The notes beneath the pieces were generated by a model. That model was not told the DNA's origin. It did no database searches and saw nothing but the letters and a program-made list of their open reading frames with translations. 64,000 nucleotides of DNA, taken from assembly GCA_000149265.1 (NCBI GenBank), contig CH003221.1, positions 23,522 to 87,521 of the forward strand, in the 5' to 3' direction. This document shows positions 11,027 to 21,675 of this stretch, piece after piece. The position numbers were made by a program, and so were the translations under genes. This stretch comes from Ciona savignyi. Taxonomy: Eukaryota > Chordata > Ascidiacea > Phlebobranchia > Cionidae. Numbering within the stretch: position 1 is the first letter of the stretch; each line of letters starts with the position of its first letter.

Positions 11027-11076
11027 AAAAAAAAAAAAAAAAAAGAAGAAAAAAAAAAAAAAAGAAAAAAAAAAAA
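11027..11076 (+). repeat. A-rich tract
   Basis: Fifty bases of A with three G's, directly after the tandem repeat. On the plus strand it looks like a poly(A) tail, so the 337-bp repeats may be the 3' end of a plus-strand retroelement nested here. Confidence 0.7.
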
Positions 11077-11094
11077 CGGACAAAAACAATATGT

Positions 11095-11116
11095 GTCCCA
11101 TTTTTTCAAATGGGAC
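11095..11116. repeat. 9-bp perfect hairpin
   Basis: gtcccattt / aaatgggac with a 4-nt loop, next to acatatttac-type simple repeats that also occur at 9190-9250. Confidence 0.6.
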
Positions 11117-11517
11117 CCATAATTAAAACATTTACATATTTACATAATCACAATTTTACATATTTACATCGTTTCATATTACGTTTCAGGATCGTTTTTG
11201 GAGTGACCAGATTTAATTAACAATTTTAAATATTAATTCGATTCCAGGTTCATTGAAGATATGTTTGTAGAAGAGTCGAAGAGGTGAAGTCTGCAATAAA
11301 GTTATTTGAGTTTAATCTGCAACGGGGAATTCTATTACTTGGAATATTTGGTAAGTGATTTTGATGTATATTGTTGCTCTATATTATTATATACGGAAAA
11401 GGGCGGATAAAAAGGAACAAAAATAATAACAGATAAGGAGAAAAAAAGATATTGAATTTAATATAATATGCCAGTGGAAGAAAGGGTGCTGTGGTTTCCG
11501 AATTATATTAAAAAATG

Positions 11518-11847
11518 TCAAAGGAGCATTTTAATTTGAATTTCTCCTTTGTATAGTCGTTTCCGAATTTGATTGAGAGTTGTTGGATATATTTCTTGAA
11601 TTTGGTTTTCACCACCCAAAGCATGCGTTTTTTTGAATTGGTCGTTGTTCCATAAGTATTTATTTTCTAAGTCCAAAGTTTTCTTTTTATTTAGGATTTC
11701 TATTTTAAGAATGTTACATAGCTTTAATATGCATAGATTTTCATTTTGCTTATTGAAATCTATGTTATATAATAATAGGTTTGTGGAGCTCGCTATAGTT
11801 TTTGAATATTGGTAGTCGTTAGTTGGGGTTGGGTTGAAGCTTAACCC
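11518..11847 (-). pseudogene. retrotransposon ORF2, C-terminal remnant
   Basis: An open frame of about 110 codons in the element's direction, rich in Leu, Ile, Asn and Lys, ending at 11518. Its position after the interrupted ORF2 and its composition (same as the rest of ORF2) suggest it is the C-terminal tail, displaced by the insertion at about 11848-12818. Homology to LINE tails was not checked. Confidence 0.55.
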
Positions 11848-12818
11848 TGTCGTTCTAGCGAGCCGCGCTGTGGCCAAGGTTATCCTTTGAAACCACTGGA
11901 CGCTTTGAACCACATAACGCTGCCTCCGTCTAATTCTCCTTAGTTTCGGAATCTAATTCAATGTCTCAGCATAAGGTTTATTCTCCATCTTAGATACACA
12001 CGTCATACAGTCATAGTTTCAGTATTCTAGTTAGTTTCGTTTTCGTTTTTTTATCTCTTCTTATCAACCACAATCGGTTATATAGGAAACTCTTACGTGG
12101 ATAGAAAAGTGCTCTGGGGCAATACAAAGCCACCAGACAGAACGTTTTAATTGTTCTGTGAAAATTACTCTTAACTGTTTACATGCGGAGAATAACATGT
12201 CAAAAAAACGATAATACACGCGGGAAGCAGCCAATAAAACAATTAAAACACGTAGAAGCTGACGTTGTCTTTTCCGTCGTCGAACAGGCGTTATACATAT
12301 TATAATATACATAAAAGTATGCGGATGCAACAACGGTATGTCGTATACCGACATAATTGGCTGCTAGCGAAATCTAAATGACGAAGGACGGTCTAAATTC
12401 ACGATGCGATCAACGCATCTTCTAAATTCAACGTGCGGAGATAATCCATTGTATCGAGCGCAAAAATAATCTATTGTGCGTTTTTAGATATTCTGCATCG
12501 CATTTTTCCTTGGAGCCAAATCGCATATAAAAGACATCATTTCATCAGAGAGAGACACAGAGATGTCTAGGCTTACAGCACTGTGTTCCAAATTCACAGT
12601 CTGTATAGCCTAGGCTCTGGTGCTCTCGAGGGCGGGAATACGCTTAACGTACCCTACAGCCCGTCCCCATTTATAAAACTACGTAGCCGGTTATGCTTAT
12701 ATCTATTATCTTACTTGTACCGTTGCGTTATCGGAGTCAAACTGTAATAATAAAGTAAAACTGCTACCCGTCTACCTTGTAAAGTCAAATTTATTATATA
12801 CAATAAGCAGCCGCTACA
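11848..12818 (-). mobile_element. nested insertion inside ORF2, possible solo LTR
   Basis: About 971 bp with base composition unlike ORF2 splits the ORF2 frame. On the minus strand it can be read as TGTAGCGG ... GAACGACA, i.e. TGT...ACA ends as in LTRs, with AATAAA-like and TATA-like motifs inside. No direct flanking duplication is visible (aaccc on one side, ggttt on the other), so the borders are uncertain. It holds an unassigned 96-codon frame at 12064-12354. Confidence 0.45.
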
Positions 12819-15800
12819 GGTTTACCGTTTTTTGATAAGTTGCGTTATAGCTGATTGAATTGGCGTATTTAAAAAGTTGGTCGAATATGGGTTGGGTATT
12901 GATACATTCTGTTAGTATATGTTTAATGTTATCTATTGGTCCTTTACAAAATTTGCAATTGTTAATTAAGTAGTTATTCCCGATCGAGCTTGCCGTTTTC
13001 TTTTTAAACCATTCGCCGTAATATAACATATTTTTCGCGATTCGGTAGGCATAATCTTTCTCTATATTCGTAAAAAATTGCGTAACGCTCTTGTCATTCA
13101 ATGATATCGTTTTCCAATTACCCAATTCGTTGTCAACGTATAATTCGCTTTTGATGCAGATGTTACTAAGTAACGCGTTATAGATAATTTTATTCGTCGC
13201 TCCGTTCCAATCAAAATCTATTCTCGTTAGTTTATAGAAATTATGCCGAATATTTTTATAAAAAGTCGTGGGGTAGGTTGCATTAAGCGCATTGTTTGAA
13301 TATAATTTGGCGTTTATTATTTTCATTGTTGAACCGAAGTTATATCTTGACCATTCTTGCCATATTTCCTCTATTTGATCTATTTTTTGTAATTTGATTA
13401 TCTGCGTTAGTTGAGCCGCTTCTACTTTGGATTTGATATCTGGAATGTATAATCCCCCGTCTTTTAATGGCGCGATTAACTTTTTCCGTTTGACTGTTTC
13501 AATGCGCATTGGGTACCATAAGAATTTAAAAAAAGTTCTATTAATAGTTTCCAAATTTTCTTTGTTGATCGGTATAAATTTACTTATGTGATTAGTCATT
13601 GGCATCATTAGCGCGTTTATTAACATTTTCTTTCCTTTGAGGGTAAGTCTCCTTTTCAAATTAATCCCACTTACGTTGATTATTCTTTGCTTTGTTCCAG
13701 TTTTTAACATCGCAATTATGTTCGAAGCTGAAATAGACACCCAGAATTTTTATTTCGTTAATTACGTTTACATTCGGGAATAGCCTGGAGATTTCGATAA
13801 TCGCCGTTGCGTCGTTTGTCATTATTTGCGTTTTGGATTCGTTGGTTTTTTGTCCGGACACTTTTTCAAATTGTTTTAGTTCCGATATAACGTTTTTAAT
13901 TGAATTTGGATCGTTCAGTAAAATCGTTAGATCATCGGCATATTGTTGCGCTTTAACTTCCACTTTTCCTAATTTGTACCCTTTTATGTTCGCGTTGTTA
14001 TTAATTTTTCGTGTAAGTGCGTCGATTCCTATCATAAATAATGCCATGCTAAGCGGACATCCTTGGCGTATTCCTCTATTTATATTAATCTGTTTCGAGA
14101 AAGCCCCATTTAATTCAATTTTACTGTTTATGTTATGGTATATTATTTTAATCCATTTTATAAAGTTAGGCGGGAATTTTAATTTTTCTAAGATTTTTTT
14201 TATAAGTCCGTGGTCGATTTTGTCGAATGCTTTCTCAAAGTCAATACCTAATATGATAAGATTCTTATTAAATAGATTCGCTGAGTCGATGCACGCCGTT
14301 ATATTCATTAACGCTTCTTCTATTGTTCGCCCCTTTATTCCGCATTTTTGATTATTACTTACTATTTTATCGAGTACCGTATCCAATCTATTACTGATGA
14401 TTTTACTTAGAATTTTATAGTCCGTGTTAAGTAGAGATATCGGCCGCCAATTTTTCGCTTCGTTTCGATCACCTTTTTTATATATCAATTTCACCACCGC
14501 TGTTTTCATGCTTTCAGACATTGTTCCCCGTATAAAAATGTTATTATATAATTCCTCTAGGTCGAATTTGATTACGTCCGCAAAAGCTTTATAGAAATTA
14601 TTGGTAAGGCCGTCCAATCCAGGTGAGCTGTCCGAATTCAATTGTTTTATTGCCGTTTCTATTTCCGTTACTCCTATCGATTTGTTTAATATATCCATAT
14701 CGTCGTTAATTATTGGGAAGTCTATGTCATCTATATATTGGTCTTGGTTTTCTATTTCAGATGTTTGTCCCCATAAATTATTGTAATAGTTATGAATATA
14801 GTCTAAGATTTCGTTCGGTTTATCGCTGACGTTCCCGTTGTTTAATTTTATTGACCTAATGCTATCCCTCTTTTGCTTTTCTTTTTCATATCGGTAAAAT
14901 TCTTTTGTAATTAATTCTTCATTTTCTATTCCTTTAATTTTCGATCGAATTAAAGCGCCCGCATTTAAAGTCGTTTCGTAAACGTTTATGTTGTTTTCCA
15001 TCGTATTTATTCGTTTTACTAGATCTCTATTTTCATCTTCTCGTTTTAGGGAGTTAAGTATATTCATTGCCGATTCGTATCTTTTTGTTTCGCATTTCCT
15101 AGTTCCGTAAGTTGCGCTTATCGTTTCGTTTCTGATTAATTGTTTGCCGTTGTCCCACCAATCCAAAATGCTTTTAAATTTTCGCTTTTGAAGTCTCCAG
15201 TTTAACCATAATACGTTTAAATTGTTAAGCAAGTCGCTCTGTTTTAAAATCGAGTTGTTTAATTTGTAAAAAGAGGGACCCCATTTTCTATCGCTATGTA
15301 TATTAAGAGTCATAACGGGGCAGTTATTATGGTCGCTGAGATAGTTTCGTATATGCGTATAGTCTATTAGATACTTCGTTAAGTTTTTACTAATATATAT
15401 TTTATCTATTCTTCGCGCCGATTTCTCCGTTATTCTAGAATATTCGATTTTATTTCGATGTAATTTTCGAAATGCGTCGATTGTTTTATTCAGCCGCTCG
15501 AATTTTCGCCACGCTTCGCAGTCTTGTTTAAAAGTGTACACATAATTTGATTTAGTATCCAAATCGCTAAGAATCATGTTAAAATCCCCTAAGAATATAT
15601 TATGCGCGTTATCCGAATTGTCCGTTTTGTTTCAGAGTAATTCTATTTCGTTTTGGCGTTCTATTACGGATCGAAAATCACTTCCGCTTTTTAAATATAC
15701 GCTATATATATTTAATTCTATGTTATTGTTAGTTAAGGATACCTTATTAATCATGTTATCTATAATTATATCGTGCGTATATCTATATTTTAGTAATATA

Positions 15801-16064
15801 TAATTTTTAATTATTATTGCAGACCCTCTATTATTTCGACCCTCAGACGATGTGGAATTTAGAAAAATCTTCGAATTGGTCAGACGTTCAATTTGTTCAG
15901 CTGTGGAATCAGATAATACGGTGAGTTTCTTGGAGACAAATGACGTCAATTTGGTTTTTGTTAATATAATAATTTAGTATGTCAATTTTGTTGTTTAATC
16001 CATTTATGTTTAAAGTTGCTATCCGAATTGGTTTGGGTGTATTTACTTCAATTTGTATCTCCAT
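12819..16064 (-). pseudogene. retrotransposon ORF2: endonuclease + reverse transcriptase
   Basis: Starts at ATG 16064 (M-E-I-Q-I-E). AP-endonuclease motifs: TLNINGL at the N-terminus, LQETH (15921-15935), LGDFN near 15580, RRIDKIYI and SDHN (15327-15338). Reverse transcriptase motifs: SSPGLDGL, RPISLLN, FEKAFD (14222-14239), GIRQGCPLS and the catalytic YADD (13931-13942). The C-terminal part has a CKFC...H..EC zinc-like motif near 12950. It would nick DNA and copy the element RNA at the nick (target-primed reverse transcription). Damage: a frameshift at about 15905-15921, an in-frame TGA at 15632-15634, a frameshift near 13665, and the nested insertion at 12818. Motif order and the YADD form fit the L1/Tx1 group; the exact clade is not settled. 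Confidence 0.92.
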
Positions 16065-16123
16065 TTTGATGCATTTGTCTCAGACAGAAAAAAAAAGGAT
16101 AATTTGTTGGGTTAAAAAATGTG

Positions 16124-17150
16124 TTATTGTGTTGTGGTTGGTTCTTTCGTTCTTCTTCTTTTGCTTGGTGAAGTTTCATTATATAAGGTTAAAGTTAGTG
16201 ATGATCTTCTGCTTGGAGGTTTTGGTCGCTGAGGGAGGCTGTCGTATCCTCCAGTATATTCCTCTGGGATGTTGGGGTATTGTGGTGTTGGTTTTATTTC
16301 CGGTTGATCTTGGTTCAGTCCCAATAATTGGTGGTAATCTTCAATTACACTGATGGATTCTTCTAGGTCTTGTTGCGTTTTGGTTGGTGAAATGTTGGAT
16401 GGTCCGATATGCAGTTGACAGTTGAGAACATAGGGTCGTTTAGAGTTTCGAATTGATTGGTGGTTGTGATGTTGGGTTGGATGGGTTGCAGTTGTCTTTG
16501 CAGAATTGGTGTTCTTGGTTTTTGCCAGTTGAAGTTGGTTGGTGATTTTTGCTGTCGTTGATTTGGTGGGATGAAGGGTGTTGTTCTGCATTTCCGAGTG
16601 ATGTGTCCGTGAATCTGGCAGTGAGAGCACCAGCCTTTCTTGGGGCATCGTTGTTGTAGATGCCCCCTCTCTTTGCAATAACGGCAAAGTGGCAAATGGG
16701 ACTCCCCTGGTCGAGTCACAGTTATAAATTTTCCGGCCAGTTTGATTAGTGGTGGTACGTTTTTTATGTTTAACTTTGCCATGTTTAGCGTTAACCAGCC
16801 GTTCTTGATGTCCTTGAAATTTCGATGATGTCCAAATTGCATTGATTCTATTTCGCCCCAGTTATGTCTTTGCAGAAGCGTTTTGAGCTTTACTTCGTTG
16901 ATGCTGGATGGTACTGGGTATAGGGTGATTTGCTCTCGTGTTGGCGTCGGTTTGATTGCTTTTATGTCCATGACTGAGCCATTTGGGCTGATGAAGGTTA
17001 GAGATTTTTGATTAATTTCTTCCATGATGCGTTTAATTTTGTCAATTTGTTCATCCATGTCCTCCAAGTATTTGAGTGTAATCAGAAATTCTGATTCTTT
17101 AAAATTTTCTGTTATAACCCCATCAATTTCATCTTTGTAGGCAACGAGCG
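16124..17150 (-). pseudogene. retrotransposon ORF1, zinc-knuckle RNA-binding protein (copy A)
   Basis: Gag-like ORF1, 60 bp upstream of ORF2. An N-terminal acidic/coiled region is followed by a basic region and two CCHC knuckles of C-x2-C-x4-H-x4-C form (about 16588-16686), expected to coat the element RNA. The C-terminal part is proline/threonine/serine-rich and ends in a basic KRRR patch. A frameshift at about 16380-16460 separates the knuckle part from the tail. The N-terminus (about 40 codons with the start codon) is missing: a ~300-bp deletion joins codon GGPLV to 5' leader sequence at 17155. Copy B at 18260-18835 has the missing part. Confidence 0.88.
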
Positions 17151-17154
17151 GTCC

Positions 17155-18014
17155 TAGTATATCGTTGCAGATTTAGTATATGAGATATAAACAGTTGTAT
17201 GTATGACTTGCTATTGAATTGATATAGTTTAGTGAATTATGAGTTATTTGTAACACTATTAAAAAAATTTTTGTAACACTATTATTTAGCTAGTGTTAAA
17301 TGCAGTAGTTTTATTGGTTAGGTTAGTTTAACCGTAATGTATATAGTTTCAAAGTTTAAAGATTTATTTACTGTAATAGTAGTTTTACACAATAGAAAGC
17401 TTTATGATATTTTGCCTTTAATTAGCAATAGAATAGACAGTAAGTAAATATGTGTCAACTTTAACAAATAGGAGCTAAAGCTAACAAAATGAGGTTATAA
17501 ATTTAAACAAATAGGTGTTAGGTCTTACAAAAGGTTGTAAAGCCTATCAAAAGTTTCACACAAAAAGCTATAAATTTAAAGAGTAGGTGTGAATTTAAAC
17601 AAAAAGTTGCTAAAGTTGGCAAAAAGGGTGCTAAATTTAAACAAAAGGTGCAAAGTCGGAGATAATAGACAAAAAAGGTGTAAAGTCGTAGATAAGCTAC
17701 GAAATTACAGGTTAGCAAAAAGTGAGAAAAATTGGACAAAGAGAAAAAAAGACAAAAAAGATATTTTAGCAAAAAAGGAAGGTTATAATTCTAATGTTAA
17801 TTTGAAAAAAGAATATTTAGAGAAAAAAATATATACAAATATATGCAATAGGTTATTAATAATCTAGAGCAACAATATAGTAACAATATCACCTGATCGA
17901 AGGGCAGAGTTGGAGATTGAACTCAAATAACTTTGTAATCCGATAGGTGAGGAGGTTGACAGAATGTCGAAAAAGCTTCTATTTTGGCAAGAATAATTCC
18001 AAGGGAATACGTGC
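17155..18014 (-). other. retrotransposon 5' leader (copy A)
   Basis: Non-coding leader between the SL and ORF1. Between about 17500 and 17720 it has imperfect short repeats around (minus strand) CGACTTTACACCTTTT and TTTAAATT. It is repeated almost unchanged at 19020-19868. Confidence 0.75.
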
Positions 18015-18030
18015 CTTATTCAAATAGAAT
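18015..18030 (-). other. Ciona spliced-leader sequence at the element's 5' end
   Basis: Minus strand ATTCTATTTGAATAAG, a 16/16 match to the known Ciona intestinalis trans-spliced leader. It is the first sequence of the element, directly next to the target duplication. Next come GCACGT (donor-like) and a 5-bp stem hairpin ATTCC-CTT-GGAAT (17996-18008). Confidence 0.93.
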
Positions 18031-18056
18031 CGTGATAACCGCTAAACGACGGAAAC
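18031..18056 (-). pseudogene. 5' part of the split tRNA-Val gene (copy A)
   Basis: Minus strand GTTTCCG then a D-arm with two changes (TCGTTTAGCGG for TAGTGTAGCGG), ending in the target duplication ATCACG. The acceptor 5' strand is unchanged. Confidence 0.9.
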
Positions 18057-18159
18057 GCATGGTAATAAAATATATATTTAGCTACGTTATGGTTTCTTTT
18101 CGAGTCCAAAGAAGAGAATTATGGCGTGGCCCACGTATATCGTAGTAATCCGCAATCGA

Positions 18160-18259
18160 NNNNNNNNNNNNNNNNNNNNNNNNNNNNNNNNNNNNNNNNN
18201 NNNNNNNNNNNNNNNNNNNNNNNNNNNNNNNNNNNNNNNNNNNNNNNNNNNNNNNNNNN
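18160..18259. other. assembly gap (100 N)
   Basis: Exactly 100 N. The sequence left of it (16693-18159) and right of it (18260-20014) are two versions of the same element end, so the contigs overlap instead of abutting. Confidence 1.
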
Positions 18260-18835
18260 CAAATGGGACTCCCCCTGTCGAGTCACAGTTATAAATTTTC
18301 CGGCCAGTTTGATCAGTGGTGGTACGTTTTTTATGTTTAACTTTGCCATGTTTAGCGTTAACCAGCCGTTCTTGATGTCCTTGAAATTTCGATGATGTCC
18401 AAATTGCATTGATTCTATTTCGCCCCAGTTATGTCTTTGCAGAAGCGTTTTGAGCTTTACTTCGTTGATGCTGGATGGTACTGGGTATAGGGTGATTTGC
18501 TCTCGTGTTGGCGTCGGTTTGATTGCTTTTATGTCCATGACTGAGCCATTTGGGCTGATGAAGGTTAGAGATTTTTGATTAATTTCTTCCATGATGCGTT
18601 TAATTTTGTCAATTTGTTCATCCATGTCCTCCAAGTATTTGAGTGTAATCAGAAATTCTGATTCTTTAAAATTTTCTGTTATAACCCCATCGATTTCATC
18701 TTTGTAGGCAACGAGCGGTCCTCCCTCAGCGAACACCTCCATGAAGGTCGAGACGCTGATGAGTTCCACGTTTCCGGTGAATTTGATGACGATTGATCTT
18801 TTGAGTGTGATGTCTAATTCATGTATGTTTTGCAT
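18260..18835 (-). pseudogene. retrotransposon ORF1, N-terminal part (copy B)
   Basis: Starts at ATG 18835 (M-Q-N-I-H-E-L-D) and stays open to the gap, covering the N-terminal ~190 codons before the zinc knuckles. From about codon 42 on it is nearly the same as copy A. It shows the true ORF1 start; the full ORF1 would be about 380 codons. Upstream to 19020 is leader sequence with TGTGTATG-type simple repeats. Confidence 0.85.
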
Positions 18836-19868
18836 TTTGTTGATTGATTCTGGTTGTGTATGTTTGTTTTGTGTGAATGTATGTGTTTATTTGAATGTAT
18901 GATGTTGTGTTTGATATGTGTATTAATGTGCGTATTAGTTTTAGATTTATGTGTTTCTTATATAAAAATAAGGAAACTCACCGACTAAATGTTTCAAGGT
19001 TAAGAAAGTAATTAAATTTAGTATATCGTTGCAGATTTAGTATATGAGATATAAACAGTTGTATGTATGACTTGCTATTGAATTGATATAGTTTAGTGAA
19101 TTATGAGTTATGCAAAGATTTGTAACACTATTATTTAGCTAGTGTTAAATGCAGTAGTTTTATTGGTTAGGTTAGTTTAACCGTAATGTATATAGTTTCA
19201 AAGTTTAAAGATTTATTTACTGTAATAGTAGTTCTACACAATAGAAAGCTTTATGATATTTTGCCTTTAATTAGCAATAGAATAGACAGTAAGTAAATAT
19301 GTGTCAACTTTAACAAATAGGAGCTAAAGCTAACAAAATGAGGTTATAAATTTAAACAAATAGGTGTTAGGTCTTACAAAAGGTTGTAAAGCCTATCAAA
19401 AGTTTCACACAAAAAGCTATAAATTTAAAGAGTAGGTGTGAATTTAAACAAAAAAGTTGCTAAAGTTGGCAAAAAGGGTGCTAAATTTAAACAAAAGGTG
19501 CAAAGTCGGAGATAATAGACAAAAAAGGTGTAAAGTCGTAGATAAGCTACGAAATTACAGGTTAGCAACAAAGTGAGAAAAATTGGGACAAAGAGAAAAA
19601 AAGACAAAAAAGATATTTTAGCAAAAAAGGGAAGGTTATAATTCTAATGTTAATTTGAAAAAAGAATATTTAGAGAAAAAAATATATACAAATATATGCA
19701 ATAGGTTATTAATAATCTAGAGCAACAATATAGTAACAATATCACCTGATCGAAGGGCAGAGTTGGAGATTGAACTCAAATAACTTTGTAATCCGATAGG
19801 TGAAGGAGGTTGACAGAATGTCGAAAAAGCTTCTATTTTGGCAAGAATAATTCCAAGGGAATACGTGC

Positions 19869-19884
19869 CTTATTCAAATAGAAT
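19869..19884 (-). other. spliced-leader sequence at the element's 5' end (copy B)
   Basis: Same 16-nt match and same junction as at 18015-18030, directly next to cgtgat at 19885. Confidence 0.92.
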
Positions 19885-19910
19885 CGTGATAACCGCTAAA
19901 CGACGGAAAC
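19885..19910 (-). pseudogene. 5' part of the split tRNA-Val gene (copy B)
   Basis: Same D-arm changes as copy A. It is followed by normal TAC-type spacer into the array. Confidence 0.9.
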
Positions 19911-20435
19911 GCATGGTAATAAAATATATATTTAGCTACGTTATGGTTTCTTTTCGAGTCCAAAGAAGAGAATTATGGGCGTGGCCCACGTATATCGTAG
20001 TAATCCGCAATCGAAGATTCAATCGTTTAATAGATGGAAGTGCTTTTTTTGTGCAGATCTAATTTGTTCATTTAATTAAGTTTTTACAAAAAAACCATCC
20101 CATGCGGCATATCTTTTCATCGAAATTCTTACATTAATTTCTAAAATTTTAGTAAAAATTTGTAAGTTAAAATCGACATGTAAATAATATTTCATCTCAT
20201 CAAGTTAAATTGATTAAATTATTTTTTAGGTAATCTTGGAACTTAAAAGTCAGTAGCCATATGCATTTGGTCATTCGGTGAATATTTCAGCGAACATGAT
20301 TCTCGAATTCGCTTCCTATTCTTACGAAAATAGGGTCTACCGACTGAGTTATCAAACGTTTAACGTTGGTAATATAAAGATTCGGTATGCACGGTAAAAT
20401 TATTAATTTTTAATTATTATTGAAATTGCAAAATT

Positions 20436-20508
20436 GTTTCCGCCCGGGTTCGAATCGGGGTACCTTTCGCGTGTGAGGCGAACGTGATAACCACTACACT
20501 ACAGAAAC
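20436..20508 (-). pseudogene. tRNA-Val (CAC), degraded
   Basis: CAC anticodon kept. One extra base after the T-stem (plus strand cggggtacc), a T-loop change (ttcgaatc) and an acceptor change (acagaaac) make it 73 nt with weakened stems. Confidence 0.85.
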
Positions 20509-21074
20509 CTATATGTGAAATGCGTTTTTAAAGTTATTCATTAGTGTCTTTTTTTCAAATTACTGTTTTGATGCACAAGCACTTTGCACGTTTTGGCAAA
20601 GAAATCTGTTAACAATTTCGTAAAAAAATTGTTCGAAAAATCGCAGTAGTGTGTATTAATGTGTTGCAATACTTTGCGAAGATGCAAGTGCATTTTATTG
20701 GACCTCACCAGCCACTGCCATTTACGCCACTTATTAATCAGATAAATTTAATAATTTAACTTTGTATATAGAATGATCCAGCCTACAACTTTTCTTTATT
20801 AACAATTTGCGTCATTATCTGTAATTTGTTCACTTTTCGTTTTTACTACGATGTGTGATTTATAAACGATCAGATATTTATTTTTTAAGTTAAATGGGAT
20901 AATTTAAAAGTCGCCATTTCTGTGTCAAATGCCATCGCCACGTGGCGATGACTAGGTTAAAAGTCACCGCCACCTAGATTAAAATTTTAAGTTTTTGGAT
21001 GTGCCATCGAAATTATTTGATAATGGGCAGATTTTGATTCAACATGTATTTATTTGTAGTTGATTTCAAAATTT

Positions 21075-21146
21075 GTTTCCGCCCGGGCTCGAACCGGGGA
21101 CCTTTCGCATGTAAAGCGAACGTGATAACCGCTACACTACGGAAAC
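21075..21146 (-). tRNA. tRNA-Val (TAC)
   Basis: Intact cloverleaf, same as the gene at 4216-4287. Confidence 0.92.
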
Positions 21147-21675
21147 GCATGCTTTTAAATATATATTTAGCTACTTTATGGTTTCTTTTCGAGTCCAAAG
21201 AAGAGAATAATGGTGTGGCCCACGTATATCGTAGTATTTTGCAATTGAAGATTCAATCTTTTAATAGATGGAAGTGCTTTTTTGTGCAGATCTAATTTGT
21301 TCATTTATCTAAGTTTTTACAGAAACCACCCCATGCGGCATATCTTTTCATTGAAATTCTTACATTAATTTCTAAAATTTTAGTAAAAATATGTAAAAAA
21401 AATAAGTTAAAATCGACATGTAAATAATATTTCAACTCATCAAGTTAAATTTAATAAATTATTTTTTAGGTAATCTTGGAACTTAAAAGTCAGTAGCCAT
21501 ATCCATTCGGTCATTCGGTGAATGTTTCAGCGAACATGATTCTCGAATTCGCTTCGTATTCTTACGAAAATAGGGTCTAACGACTGAGTTATCAAACGTT
21601 TAACGTTGGGAATATAAAGATTCCGTATGCACGGTAAAATTAATAATTTTTAATTATTATTGAAATTGCAAAATT

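Larger units (their letters stand above)
9126..18030 (-). mobile_element. L1/Tx1-type non-LTR retrotransposon inserted in tRNA-Val
   Basis: Read on the minus strand the element starts at 18030 with the 16-nt Ciona spliced leader, then a 5' leader with short T-rich repeats, ORF1 (two CCHC knuckles), ORF2 (AP-type endonuclease, reverse transcriptase), a long 3' region, AATAAA at 9148-9143 and an A-run at 9133-9125. It is flanked by the 6-bp duplication cgtgat (plus strand 9120-9125 and 18031-18036), and the two outer flanks together make one tRNA-Val gene in the same direction. Both ORFs carry frameshifts or stops, so this copy is dead. The 3' region is a patchwork (337-bp repeat, A-tract, nested insert), so only the two ends and the ORFs are firmly part of the element. 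Confidence 0.9.
18260..20014. repeat. contig 3 start, overlaps 16693-18159
   Basis: Same order: ORF1, 5' leader, SL, tRNA 5' part and spacer, with few differences. This copy retains ~300 bp including the ORF1 start that copy A lacks. Likely the other haplotype or an unmerged overlap. Confidence 0.88.

Noticed and set aside
10933-11220. Lysine-rich 95-codon frame
   Set aside because: The lysines come from the A-tract at 11027-11076.
12064-12354. 96-codon minus-strand frame in the nested insert
   Set aside because: Basic and hydrophobic but without a recognisable domain; not enough to call a gene.
13833-14786. Plus-strand open frames of 172 and 61 codons
   Set aside because: Antisense to the reverse transcriptase ORF, which carries all the known motifs.
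17130-19030. Treating the ~300-bp difference between the two element copies as a spliced intron
   Set aside because: The missing part contains the ORF1 start and its ends do not follow GT-AG.
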